Notes under the pieces: generated by a model | Told to the model about the DNA's origin: nothing | Seen by the model: the letters and a program-made list of their open reading frames with translations, nothing else | The model's database searches: none | Assembly (NCBI GenBank): GCA_036946405.1 | Contig: JAQIJC010000001.1 | Coordinates: 429,501 to 493,500, forward strand | Reading direction: 5' to 3' | DNA: 64,000 nucleotides | Origin: Sphingomonas phyllosphaerae | GTDB taxonomy: Bacteria > Pseudomonadota > Alphaproteobacteria > Sphingomonadales > Sphingomonadaceae | Translations under genes and position numbers: made by a program | In this document: piece by piece, positions 1 through 7,857 of the stretch | Layout: each line of letters begins with the position of its first letter | Position numbering within the stretch: the first letter of the stretch is position 1

Positions 1-418
1 GTCGGCCTACGAACTCCTCATGCAACTGGACGCAGAAATCCACAAGCGCGCTTGCTCGATCTCCGACCCCGCTTCCGTCGGCAAGGTCGTTCAGATTGCC
101 GACAGCCCATTCCAGCATGTTTCCGATCTCGGCATCCTGCATCGGGTGCGTCACGACGCCGTTGATGCTCAATCGTGTGAACGACTCATAGTAACCGGGA
201 CGAAGTGCCGCCGCGCGCTCTGCAGACGCGGGGAAGCTGGTCTGACGTAGCGCAACTGCCAGACGCCGCAGAGGTTCGGGACTGAACCTGCCGTTCTTGC
301 GCGCCTTCTCGAGCTGCAGCGCCGAACGCAGCGCGAGATCGCCGATCACGAACTTGGTCAGAAGCGGCTCGTCGCCCTTGGTCTGCACAGCGCCTTCTCC
401 CCGATCCACCAGAACCAC
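1..418 (-). CDS. Hypothetical protein, 3' end beyond window
   Basis: Open frame reading leftward off the window edge. The GTG at 418 is the first possible start because an in-frame TAG lies one codon upstream. About 139 codons are visible with no stop. The product is soluble-looking, with a Lys/Arg-rich helix (LQLEKARKNGRFSPEPLRR) and no signal peptide or membrane segment. It starts 25 bp after the stop of the MobC-like gene and probably shares its transcript. I do not recognise the family. Confidence 0.5.
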   Translation of the reverse strand, partial: MVLVDRGEGAVQTKGDEPLLTKFVIGDLALRSALQLEKARKNGRFSPEPLRRLAVALRQTSFPASAERAAALRPGYYESFTRLSINGVVTHPMQDAEIGNMLEWAVGNLNDLADGSGVGDRASALVDFCVQLHEEFVGR

Positions 419-443
419 ATTCTAATCCAATCGCATTCCCGAC

Positions 444-812
444 TCAACGTGAGTCGAGGCCTACTTCGCCCGCGAGCCAACGCTCTTCCAGCTCCAGACG
501 TACCAGAACGCGACAAAAACCCGACGGATTGAGCCCGCCGGACCCATCCCTCAGAACTCCGGACGCACGCTCATAGACGTCATTGCTTACGAAGTGTGCC
601 GTGATTTTTCCCGGTCCGCTCGTCGTTCGTCTGGATATCTCCTGGATCCGCTGCTCGGACAGGCCGACTCGGCCGGCTCTGAGCAACAGTAGAACGAGGA
701 GCGACGAGGCGTCGATCCCCGCGACGCGGGCATAGGTGTGGAAGTTCTGAGCCTCCTGTTCGGGCATGTACGCGGTTACCTGCCTGCGCATTGACGTCTC
801 ACCGTCTGTCAT
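444..812 (-). CDS. MobC-like / ribbon-helix-helix accessory protein
   Basis: About 122 residues from the ATG at 812, which follows GGGGGCGGT; ATG 791 is an alternative. The N-terminal part (RRQVTAYMPEQEAQNFHTYA, then a small helical segment ending in a run of Leu) has the look of the ribbon-helix-helix domain of MobC-type relaxosome proteins, which help a relaxase bind oriT. No relaxase is in view; it could lie further left. The family call is from pattern only. It lies upstream of the partial gene at the window edge, suggesting a mobilisation or maintenance operon of element A. Confidence 0.45.
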   Translation of the reverse strand: MTDGETSMRRQVTAYMPEQEAQNFHTYARVAGIDASSLLVLLLLRAGRVGLSEQRIQEISRRTTSGPGKITAHFVSNDVYERASGVLRDGSGGLNPSGFCRVLVRLELEERWLAGEVGLDSR

Positions 813-1357
813 ACCGCCCCCGATCCGATGTCGGGGCGACATCTCCGCCGCTTCGCTCGCGACTGCCTTGTCTCCGGGCATGTTGTTGCACCTCGTTAAT
901 CGCCATCGACGAGCCATTTGCCGCCCGTACATCAGAAGGACGTCGATCGCTCATCCCGAGACACGATGTCGTGAGATGCGCAGCGTCGTTCCGACTATGG
1001 TGCCAAAGGCCTTTGGCCATCGGCAGCCGTCGGCGGGTTGGAGCTTCAATTTTCATTCCACTTCAGCTCCACTCTCTTGCCTGACCCCCTCGGGAGCGCG
1101 ATGCAAGGTATCAACTTGCCTCGAATCTCGAAGTTTCTGTTGACCGTGACGACCAGCACCTTGCCGAGATGCGTTCGGGATTGGGGACGATGACGTCGCG
1201 CCCTTGTCGGGAGTGATCGTCTTGACCTGGGCGAGGTCGTTGCCGATCCGCCATCCGGCCCCTGTGCATGTTTCGGCGGAGTTCAATCGCGCCACAGCTC
1301 GCTGATGTCACGTAGACCTGAAGATGAAGCCCAGTGACCTCGTGGTAGCTCTGATCG
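813..1357. other. 545 bp without a confident gene
   Basis: Several short overlapping frames exist on both strands, but none has a convincing start, ribosome site or family resemblance. The minus frame starting at 1377 begins plausibly and then degrades, so a broken gene downstream of the integrase is possible. Confidence 0.4.
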
Positions 1358-2659
1358 TCACGGAAAAGGTACGCCATGCGCCTTCATTATACGATCGAGG
1401 CGCTTCTCCCATTTGGTCAGCGCCTGACGCTTCTCCTTGGCGTATTTGTAAAGCCAGTACGTACCAGCCACCCCGGAGAGCGTCCCGGACACGTGATTCA
1501 GCACGGCCTCTGCGTAGGCTATGGGCAGTTCCATCTCGCCGCACATGGTCGAGAAGGTGCGCCTTGCGTCGTGTCGCACCCATGGAGAGAACACGCCGAA
1601 CTCACGCCACTCGTCAGAGCGTAATGCGGTGGCGATCAGGGTGTCGGTCTCAACCTTCGACTTGCTGAACCCTGAAATCGGCGTGCGCCCGTTGGAGGTG
1701 AGAAGCAGACCATGCCGCCGACTCGGATCAGGCTCGATGGTCGTGAGCAACGCCTCCAGGACGGGTGCGATCGGCACGAGGTGTTCGAGCTTGTTCTTCG
1801 TCCGTCCGCCCGGAATGATCCACTCCTTGCGGACCAGGTCAACCTCCTCCCAACGTATGCCGGCGACCTCGCGGAGCCGCTGCCCGGTAAGGATCAGGAT
1901 GCGCATCAGCATGGCAAACTGCCAAGCGAGGCTAGGGAGGATCGACCAGAGCAGCGCGAGCTCCCACTCGGCGAGAACACGTGTGCGCCTCTCCTCCCTG
2001 AACGGCTTCTTCAGACCGAACATGGGCGAGGTGTCCAGGCCGTCATGCTCGATGCCCCACATGATCGCGGCGTTCAGCCACTTGTGCGCTTTGTTGGCGG
2101 CGGCCTTGCTGCGCAGACCGATCGCCGAGCGCATGTCCTTGCAGTCCTGCTTCGTGATTTCGCGCATTGACCGTCCTTTGAAGAACGGCCGCAGGTCACG
2201 GTCGAACGTTCCTTCGATGTCCTTGAGGCTTCGCAGAGCGTTGGCCCTCACGTGCCGATCAAGGTAGCGGTCGACGAAGACATCGAACTCGTAGTGCTTC
2301 TCCGCCAGCGCCGCCCTTTCCCCAGCGGCAGCCGCCTCCCGCTTGGCGGCGATCGGATCCTCGCCGCGATGGACGCGCTCGAGAAGCGTCCGCGCCTCCT
2401 CTCGGGCAGCGTCCGGAGACCACGGCGAGCCGTACTTCCCGATGGTGTAGGTCTGCGTCTTCGCACCCGCCACCTTCATCCGGTACTGCACAACGAAGAC
2501 GACTGTGCCGTTCGGGTTGACGCGGATCCCGAACCCCTTCAACTGGCGGTCCCAGAGCACCCGCCGCCCCTCCTTTGGTGAAGGGAAATCAAGCTCGTTG
2601 ATCAGCCTCTTGCTGATTGCAACCGGCCCGGCGGCCGGGCTGCGTATCGCTGTTTTCAT
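1358..2659 (-). CDS. Tyrosine recombinase (P4-type integrase, Arm-DNA-bind family)
   Basis: A 433-residue site-specific recombinase for integration and excision of element A at tRNA-Thr. The N-terminal arm-binding domain (residues about 15-95, ending QTYTIGKYGSPWSPDAAR) precedes a core-binding domain and a catalytic domain. Catalytic residues are visible: Arg261 in TGQRLREVAG, His363 and Arg366 in VRHDARRTF, His389 in LNHVSG, and the nucleophile Tyr401 in GTYWLYK. The start was set at ATG 2659 (MKTAIRSP) because the upstream extension is unlike the family. The gene lies next to the att repeat and reads away from it. It is the only complete integrase here and could in principle act on both elements, since they share the core site. 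Confidence 0.9.
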   Translation of the reverse strand: MKTAIRSPAAGPVAISKRLINELDFPSPKEGRRVLWDRQLKGFGIRVNPNGTVVFVVQYRMKVAGAKTQTYTIGKYGSPWSPDAAREEARTLLERVHRGEDPIAAKREAAAAGERAALAEKHYEFDVFVDRYLDRHVRANALRSLKDIEGTFDRDLRPFFKGRSMREITKQDCKDMRSAIGLRSKAAANKAHKWLNAAIMWGIEHDGLDTSPMFGLKKPFREERRTRVLAEWELALLWSILPSLAWQFAMLMRILILTGQRLREVAGIRWEEVDLVRKEWIIPGGRTKNKLEHLVPIAPVLEALLTTIEPDPSRRHGLLLTSNGRTPISGFSKSKVETDTLIATALRSDEWREFGVFSPWVRHDARRTFSTMCGEMELPIAYAEAVLNHVSGTLSGVAGTYWLYKYAKEKRQALTKWEKRLDRIMKAHGVPFP

Positions 2660-2806
2660 GGTTCGTCCTGGCAATCTTCTGGCAAGCAGCCGGGTCGAAA
2701 CCGGCACCTACCGAGGGAAACAGGACATCCATCTAAATGACCGAAAACCGCAGGAAAACCCAACCAAAGTAACATAGGGACATGCAGAGAAACGCTGTTT
2801 CTTTTT

Positions 2807-2857
2807 TTGGTAAGGCTGAGGTCGTGAGTTCAATCCTCACCGGCAGCACCATTTTCT
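2807..2857 (+). repeat. att repeat: 3' half of tRNA-Thr(GGT), A/B junction
   Basis: 51-bp perfect direct repeat of 7858-7908. It starts with the seven-base anticodon loop TTGGTAA (anticodon GGT), continues with GGCTG, variable loop AGGTC, T-stem GTGAG/CTCAC around TTCAATC, acceptor strand CGGCAGC, discriminator A and CCA. The 5' half of the tRNA is absent, so this is a displaced attachment core and not a functional tRNA. Strand exchange in the anticodon loop is a known integrase preference. Confidence 0.85.
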
Positions 2858-2907
2858 TCCAGAAGATCAGTCAGTTTGTGGAGCCGCCACGCCGGGCGGC
2901 TCTCCCC

Positions 2908-2927
2908 GGGGTAGCGCCCCGGGTAGC
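2908..2927 (+). promoter_or_regulatory. GGGTAGC repeats at left end of element B
   Basis: GGGGTAGC at 2908-2915 and CGGGTAGC at 2920-2927, spaced 12 bp start to start. The same octamers recur at 7717-7736 near the other end of the element. Their position 50-70 bp inside the att core at one end and 120-150 bp at the other suggests integrase arm-type sites. They also lie upstream of the restriction gene, so an operator role is possible. Confidence 0.4.
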
Positions 2928-2983
2928 TTCACACTTCACGCTCGACGTGCCATGCACCTCCCCTAAACGTGGAGGTCGCGACA

Positions 2984-3574
2984 GTGCCGAGTCCGTACGC
3001 GGGGATCGCCCCGGAGCTTTGGGAACAGCGAACCCGCGACTTAATCGCGGCTCACCCGCTGGACACCGGCGAGATAGTCGATGTGGTTCAGACCTGCTGG
3101 GCCGACATCTTCGAATCCCGTCTGGGCGGCAAGTTCCGCATCGGGCACGACATCGAGCCTAAGCCGCAGATCATGGGCTTTCTGCTCCACGAGCTCATTC
3201 CGCTGGAGCTACAGTCGCGCCACGCGGGCGAGTGGAGGCCCGAGAAGGCGAAGGATGACAAGGACCTAGTCTACGTGCCTGACCCCTCACTTTCCGTCGA
3301 GCTGAAGACCTCGTCCCACCCATCTCAGATATTCGGCAACCGGAGCTACGCTCAGCCGCAAACCGGCGCGGGCAAGAGCAAAGATGGGTACTACCTGACG
3401 GTCAACTTCGAGAAGTTCGGTGCCTCGGGCTTGCCGCGCCTCACGCTCATAAGGTTCGGTTGGCTCGACCACACGGATTGGATCGGACAAGCGGCGGCCA
3501 CGGGCCAACAGGCGCGAGTGCGTCCGGAGAGCGACCGCGCGAAGCTGCTCAGGCTCTACAGCAATGCCGCCTGA
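2984..3574 (+). CDS. Type II restriction endonuclease, ScaI-like
   Basis: 196 residues from the GTG at 2984, chosen because GGAGG lies eight bases upstream; GTG 2969 is too close to that site. A PD-(D/E)xK-type core is visible: Asp in YVPDPSLS followed by VELKTSSH, then IFGNRSYAQP and GYYLTVNFEKFG. The N-terminal SPYAGIAPELWEQRTRDLI and FLLHELIPLELQ segments recall the ScaI family (AGTACT cutters) from memory; the specificity is inferred and unverified. The gene is convergent with the methyltransferase and their 3' ends overlap by 19 bp. The enzyme would cut unmethylated incoming DNA and help retain the element. Confidence 0.6.
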   Translation: MPSPYAGIAPELWEQRTRDLIAAHPLDTGEIVDVVQTCWADIFESRLGGKFRIGHDIEPKPQIMGFLLHELIPLELQSRHAGEWRPEKAKDDKDLVYVPDPSLSVELKTSSHPSQIFGNRSYAQPQTGAGKSKDGYYLTVNFEKFGASGLPRLTLIRFGWLDHTDWIGQAAATGQQARVRPESDRAKLLRLYSNAA

Positions 3575-4383
3575 GCCATCGCGGCGTGGAGGCGCGCCGC
3601 GGCCATGTCGACGTACTCGCCGTTGAGCTCGAAACCGACTGCCGTCCGACCCGCGCGGACCGCTGCCTCCGCAAGGGAGCCGGAGCCGAGGAACGGGTCC
3701 AGCACCACGTCACCCGGGTTGCTCGACGCTCGTATGATACGGTTGACAACCGCCGTCGGGAATTGCGCCGGGTGAGCCGTTCGCTCCTTCGAGGAGCGGT
3801 CGCGGCCGGAAGTGACCTTCGGTATCTGCCATACGTCCGATGGATTCTTCCCGAGTGGGTTGCACCGGAGCTTCCCGTTCTTCCGCTGGTTGGGGTATTT
3901 GACGTCGGGGTCACGGACGTCGTCTAGGTTGAAGGTGTAGTTCTCCGGGTCCTTCACGTACCACAGGAACTTCTCGTTACGAGGCGAGAACGAGCGCTTG
4001 GCCGAGACTCCGGCTCCGTAATTCCAGATAACCTCTTGGATGAGGAAGAAGGGGACCCTGTCCCAAAGCAGGTAGGGGATTGGGATAGCCTTGGCGCGAT
4101 CCGGAAGGGCGAGGTAGCCGAGGTTGAGCCAGAACGCACCACCGGGCGCCGTAGCGTTGTGGATCAGCTCCACCCACTTCTCGCACCAGTCGAGGTACTC
4201 GTCGACCGCCCGCACCTGCTCGTATGACTTGCCGATATTGTAAGGAGGCGAGGTCACGGTCAGCGGGACTGTTCCCCGCGGCAGGCTGGATAGGAGGTCG
4301 ACGCAGTCGCCCTGATAAATGGCCCAACCGGGACCAGCTCGGTCCGGCTTCCCCAAAGCTGATGTCAACGCTTCAAGATTCAT
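3556..4383 (-). CDS. DNA methyltransferase (beta class, probably N4-cytosine)
   Basis: 275 residues. Catalytic motif IV is VTSPPYNIGKSY near residues 44-55 and the S-adenosylmethionine motif is VVLDPFLGSGSLAEAA near residue 227. The order IV then I marks the beta class, and TSPPY is common among N4-cytosine enzymes, although N6-adenine cannot be excluded. Other typical blocks are WLNLGYLALPDRAKAIPIPY and SPRNEKFLWYVKD. It is the natural partner of the restriction gene facing it and would protect the host at the same site. An N4-cytosine enzyme fits a ScaI-type system. Confidence 0.85.
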   Translation of the reverse strand: MNLEALTSALGKPDRAGPGWAIYQGDCVDLLSSLPRGTVPLTVTSPPYNIGKSYEQVRAVDEYLDWCEKWVELIHNATAPGGAFWLNLGYLALPDRAKAIPIPYLLWDRVPFFLIQEVIWNYGAGVSAKRSFSPRNEKFLWYVKDPENYTFNLDDVRDPDVKYPNQRKNGKLRCNPLGKNPSDVWQIPKVTSGRDRSSKERTAHPAQFPTAVVNRIIRASSNPGDVVLDPFLGSGSLAEAAVRAGRTAVGFELNGEYVDMAAARLHAAMAQAALL

Positions 4384-4465
4384 TCACTCGCCCGCGACCG
4401 GTATGTTTAATGATCCGCGTCTAGCCGAGCGAGCGTCAGAACTAAAGTGGAACAGCCCACCGCAG

Positions 4466-4843
4466 CTAAACGGCGTAGGGGCTCGCGTCCGCCGATCTCG
4501 CCCGGCACGGCTCGCACATGCGGTTGCCGGGGCCGTGACTGTCGAAGACGCGGCGGCAGCGGATGCAGGACCGCCGCGTCGTGGGCCGGGGTGCCCCATC
4601 TGTGTCGCGGAGGTCGCGCGACACCAGCGCCGAGCGCTTGCCCGGGCGGGCTGCCCGAGCGGCCCCGGCCCAGCAGCCCGAGGAGACCGGGGCGAGCCCC
4701 GCGCGGACGCGCTCGGCCCTGCGCTCGGCCGCGCTCAGCATGTTCACGCGCACCCCCGGGTGAGCGAGGGCCCCCGCCCGGGCGCGGGCATCGGCGAGGA
4801 TGGCCTGCGCGGCCGCCTCGCGCTCCGCCCGCTCGTCGCTCAC
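4466..4843 (-). CDS. Small zinc-ribbon protein
   Basis: 125 residues from the GTG at 4843, which overlaps the upstream stop as GTGA. The C-terminal third carries a four-cysteine ribbon, CIRCRRVF ... NRMCEPCR, of a kind common in short phage and plasmid proteins that bind nucleic acid. The middle is Ala/Arg-rich helix. It is the last gene of the overlapping block that runs from 6357 down to here. Function unknown. Confidence 0.6.
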   Translation of the reverse strand: MSDERAEREAAAQAILADARARAGALAHPGVRVNMLSAAERRAERVRAGLAPVSSGCWAGAARAARPGKRSALVSRDLRDTDGAPRPTTRRSCIRCRRVFDSHGPGNRMCEPCRARSADASPYAV

Positions 4844-5190
4844 GCGCTGCCCGCGGGCGGCAGCTCCGCGACGGCCTGCGCGAAGCCCAGCGCGAGCGCC
4901 TGCCCCCGGGTCGCGCGCCGCCGGGCGGCGTGACTGGACGCTGGCCCACGCAGGGCGTCGACCCACACCGTGCGGCCGCGCTCGCTGGCGCCGAGAAAGC
5001 CGAAGAACGCGGCGAGCTCGGCGCCAGGGAGGCCGTACAGGCTGGCGAAGGCGAGGCAGGTCTCGACCGTCGGCCAGCCGTTGTCGCGGGTCAGCCGGGC
5101 GTGTTCGAGGCAGGCCCGGTGCGCGGCGCGCTCAACTGGCCCGAACAGCGCGCCGTACCCAGCCGTCAGCGTCTCGGCGTCGAGCCTCAC
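4840..5190 (-). CDS. Hypothetical protein (phage-type block)
   Basis: 116 residues. Overlaps its upstream neighbour by 4 bp and its downstream neighbour by 4 bp, so translation is probably coupled. The sequence is mostly helical with a Cys-containing segment (VERAAHRACLEHARL) and a hydrophobic stretch LPGAELAAFFGFLG that is too short for a confident membrane span. No family recognised. Confidence 0.55.
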   Translation of the reverse strand: MRLDAETLTAGYGALFGPVERAAHRACLEHARLTRDNGWPTVETCLAFASLYGLPGAELAAFFGFLGASERGRTVWVDALRGPASSHAARRRATRGQALALGFAQAVAELPPAGSA

Positions 5191-5570
5191 GCCGCGGCGC
5201 CGTGCCGCTTGCGGACCGACGAGCCGTAAGCCGCGGCGTTCGCCGCCTCGTAGCCGTTGGTCAGGTCGCGCATCTCGGCGTCGGTCGTGAGGTTGCGGGC
5301 GAGGGCCTGCTCGGGCGTCACGCCCTGCTCCTTCGCCAGCGCGTCGGCGCGCTTGAGCAGCGCGGTCTCGTAGTCGTCGCGGCTGTGCGTCGGCTGCTCG
5401 CCGCGGGTCACGGCCGAGGCGCTCTTGAGGATGGTCTCGTAGGTCACGTCTTCTTCTCCTGCTCGCTTCATGAGGACCGAGACCGCGCCGACTTGCGCCG
5501 GGCGGTCGACCGAGCTGATCTCCCTGAGGCTGAGGTTGCGGACGCGGTGGCGCTTCTTCGGGATGGTCAT
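5187..5570 (-). CDS. Phage head-assembly-associated protein (SVDRPA motif)
   Basis: 127 residues. Residues 13-33 (NLSLREISSVDRPAQVGAV) match the short motif, typically SLVDxPAN, found in phage proteins linked to prohead proteases and XkdF-type proteins. The rest (ETALLKRADALAKEQGVTPE) is charged helix like a scaffold. A complete protease domain is not present, so it may be a scaffold-type or decayed protein. It overlaps both neighbours by 4 bp. Confidence 0.5.
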   Translation of the reverse strand: MTIPKKRHRVRNLSLREISSVDRPAQVGAVSVLMKRAGEEDVTYETILKSASAVTRGEQPTHSRDDYETALLKRADALAKEQGVTPEQALARNLTTDAEMRDLTNGYEAANAAAYGSSVRKRHGAAA

Positions 5571-5962
5571 TGGCTGGCCTCCTTGATCGAGGTGACGTTG
5601 CCCGAGGCCGCGGCGTGCAGGTCGAGCCCGGAGGTGTGGATCACGAAGTCAATGAAGGGCATGGCCTGCGTCGGCGCGACCTTCACGCCCAGCAGGCGGG
5701 CGAGGTGCGGCGCCTCGGCTGCGACCTCCTTCGCCGCGGTGAACTGGAACATGCGGTCGCGCGACCGGCGAAGCTCGTTCAGCTCGGCCTGCTCGTGCTG
5801 GACGTCCGACTTGTAGAATCGGTCGTTGGCGGCCTTGAGTGCGTCGAGCGCGGCCTCGGCCTCGCGGATGGCGGCGACGAAGTCGCGGGCGGCGCGCTCG
5901 CGTTGCGGCACGGCGTCGACGCGATCCCTCTCGGTCCGGCGGCGCTTCAATGAACCGATCAT
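5567..5962 (-). CDS. Hypothetical coiled-coil protein (phage-type block)
   Basis: 131 residues. Residues about 20-70 form a charged heptad-like helix (AAIREAEAALDALKAANDRF, then EQAELNELRRSRDRMFQF). The C-terminal part is more globular (MPFIDFVIHTSGLDLHAAAS). It overlaps both neighbours by 4 bp. The shape suggests a structural or scaffold protein of a phage-like element; no family recognised. Confidence 0.55.
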   Translation of the reverse strand: MIGSLKRRRTERDRVDAVPQRERAARDFVAAIREAEAALDALKAANDRFYKSDVQHEQAELNELRRSRDRMFQFTAAKEVAAEAPHLARLLGVKVAPTQAMPFIDFVIHTSGLDLHAAASGNVTSIKEASQ

Positions 5963-6357
5963 GCTGACTCCTCCTCGAATTGCGGCGCGGCGCCGTGCGA
6001 TGGATCCACGCGGTCGCGGACCTCCTGCACCAGCCGGGCGGCCTGTTGCGGGTCGAAGCCCGCGCCCATCAGCTCGGCGGTGCGGGCGAGCCAGAAGGCG
6101 GGGTCGAATGGTGCGGCGATGCGCTCCCGCTCGGCGCGGGCGACGTCGAGCCGGTCCTGCATCGTCTCGGGCTCGCGGCCGCCGTCGAGCAGCGCGTCGA
6201 GGCGCTCAAGGCGCTCGGCGGTACCGTCGGCGCGGTTGCGGGTGTCGAGGTCCGGGTGGCGCAGCAGCGCGAGCCGCAACCGGCGGCGGGCGTCGGCGCC
6301 CATCAGGCGGAGCCCGACGAGGAAGGCGAAGTGGTCGAGGGCGGCGTCAGGCGTCAT
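5959..6357 (-). CDS. Hypothetical protein (phage-type block)
   Basis: 132 residues, starting inside the end of the terminase-like fragment (11-bp overlap) and overlapping the next gene by 4 bp. Arg/Leu-rich helices (DARRRLRLALLRHPDLDTR) and no membrane segment. It begins the block of five coupled small genes. The overlap with the terminase-like frame fits a phage packaging or head module; no family recognised. Confidence 0.55.
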   Translation of the reverse strand: MTPDAALDHFAFLVGLRLMGADARRRLRLALLRHPDLDTRNRADGTAERLERLDALLDGGREPETMQDRLDVARAERERIAAPFDPAFWLARTAELMGAGFDPQQAARLVQEVRDRVDPSHGAAPQFEEESA

Positions 6358-6850
6358 CAGCCGGGGTCCCCTCGACTATCTTGAGCTCGGGCGGGCGGAA
6401 GGTGCCGACCAGCCGCATGGCGACGGACGTGACGGCATCGCCTAGCAGGCCGACGTCAACGTCGTGGGTGACGCGCTTGTTGACGTTGAGAGCGGCGGCG
6501 TCGCGGTAAGCGGGCAGCAGGGCGCGGGCGCGCAATTCGAGGAGGCGGTCGCTGTACCGGCGGACGGTGCCGACGATCTGCTCTTTGTAACGGCCTCCGA
6601 ACACGGGCTCGTCGACGCCCTCGGTCGACCGGCGGTAAATCTCGTACTCGACCTCGGCCCGCGCGGTCTCGACGGCCGCGCCCCACGCCAAGGCGAACTC
6701 GGGGTCGCGCTGGCGCTCGTCGGCGAAGGTCGAAAGGCAACCCGTCGGGCTGTCGGTGTGCGGCGATGCCGCGCGGGCGGCGCGGTTCGCTATGCCGTGG
6801 CGGGCGAGCTCGGCGATGAAGGCCGCCTTGCGCTCGGCGCTGAGGGGGAT
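6347..6850 (-). pseudogene. Terminase-small-subunit-like fragment, 5' end lost
   Basis: Open frame whose C-terminal 114 codons (from 6691) are typical of helix-turn-helix, terminase-small-like phage proteins: DPEFALAWGAAVETARAEVE, RRSTEGVDEPVF, GTVRRYSDRLLELRARALLP. Upstream it continues as LSAERKAAFIAELARHGIANRAARA until about 6850, where it runs into the primase fragment in another frame. No start codon or ribosome site precedes the conserved part, so I read it as a gene cut by deletion. ATG 6691 might still start a shortened product. Confidence 0.6.
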
Positions 6851-7058
6851 GCGCCTCGACGTCGGTCCAGCGCTCGGCCGTCCCGCCGATGTAGAGCGGC
6901 TCGTCGAGCCGCCATAGCGCCTGATAACCGCCGCCCGAGAACACCACGACCGACGGCGAGGGCGAGAAGTCGTTCAGCGACTTGAGGATGCGGGCCTGTT
7001 CGCTCGCCACGTCCTCGCCCTTGCGCGGGTCGACGTCGACGTGGAGGAAGACGAGCGC
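6850..7058 (-). pseudogene. Bifunctional primase/RepB-like fragment
   Basis: About 70 codons in frame with the integrase 5' end. The segment FLHVDVDPRKGEDVASEQAR ... VVVFSGGGYQALWRLDEPLY contains the DxD metal-binding motif and the SGGGYQ block of archaeo-eukaryotic-type primases of phages and plasmids. Both ends of that gene are missing: upstream the sequence is integrase, downstream it shifts into the terminase-like frame. This is the residue of a replication gene. Confidence 0.65.
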
Positions 7059-7697
7059 CTCGCCCTTGTCGGTGACGAGGTCGTCGAGCAGATCGTGAAC
7101 CTCGGCGCGAGTGATCGTCTCGATCAGCCGGTCTCGCCACAGCGGCAGCGCGTTGTCGGCGATGATGCGCTCGGCCGCGACCCGTCCGAGCTTGCCGTTG
7201 GGTCCCTTCGGCTTCGCCTTGCCTTCATGGGCGGCGGCGAGCGCGGCCGCCCGGTCCTTCGCGAAGCGCCCCTCCTTCGTGTTCTGCTTGACGTGTAGGT
7301 CGACGAACCGCTCGAAGACGGCCGCGAACGTCCGCACCTTGCGCTGGGCGAGCTCCTCGCCGCGCTGCGCAGCCGGGTCGACGCCCCGGTCCGCCGCGTC
7401 GAGTGCCGCGCGGGCCTTCTCCCGTGCCTTCTCAAGGCTCACCAGTGGGTAGGCGCCGAGCGTCATGCGCTTCATGGCCCCCCGGGTCTCGCCGTCGCCC
7501 GCCCCGGCGACGCGGTAGAGCAGCGACCAGCTCTTCGCGCCCTTGTCGCTGACCCGGATACGGAGCTCGCGGACGATGGTGTCACCTATCTCGACGCGCT
7601 TGCCCGCCGGGGCGGTGAGCTTCTCGACCCGCTTGTCCGTCAGCCGTTCCCGGGCCGACTGATGCCCAACCTTGACCGTCCCCGCTGCCGTCGCCAT
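7059..7697 (-). pseudogene. Integrase 5' fragment (catalytic domain lost)
   Basis: 213 codons of a P4-type integrase from ATG 7697, with an excellent ribosome site (GAGGAGG seven bases upstream). It keeps the arm-binding domain (RELRIRVSDKGAKSWSLLYR, KRMTLGAYPLVSLEKAR) and part of the core-binding domain (ITRAEVHDLLDDLVTDKG). The frame then passes without interruption into primase sequence at about 7058. The catalytic Arg/His/Tyr domain is missing, so no recombination is expected, though a chimeric protein of about 300 residues could be translated. Confidence 0.75.
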
Positions 7698-7710
7698 GCC
7701 AATCCTCCTC

Positions 7711-7736
7711 GCTACCCGGGGTAGCTCCGGGGTAGC
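7711..7736 (-). promoter_or_regulatory. GGGTAGC repeats before the element B integrase
   Basis: GCTACCC at 7711-7717 facing CGGGGTAGC at 7717-7725, and a second CGGGGTAGC at 7728-7736. The cluster lies 14-39 bp upstream of the integrase start and matches the octamers at 2908-2927. An integrase arm site that also autoregulates integrase expression would fit. Confidence 0.4.
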
Positions 7737-7857
7737 AGAGCGGTCCGGTTTGGGTGAGAACAAATAGTGATCTCTCGGAACCGGATTTAGCTGGAGGCGG
7801 CGGAAAAGCTAGGGTTTTCGGATGTGCTCGGATTGTATGGGAGAAGTCCGCTGGCTC

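Larger units (their letters stand above)
1..2857. mobile_element. Integrated element A, right part only
   Basis: Right-hand part of an island whose left end lies outside the window. It ends at the 51-bp tRNA-Thr 3' half (2807-2857). An intact tyrosine recombinase gene starts about 150 bp from that repeat and reads inward, the usual arrangement for tRNA-targeted islands. Visible cargo is a MobC-like gene and the start of an unknown gene. The intact tRNA-Thr(GGT) should lie to the left because the repeats here are displaced 3' halves reading rightward. Confidence 0.7.
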
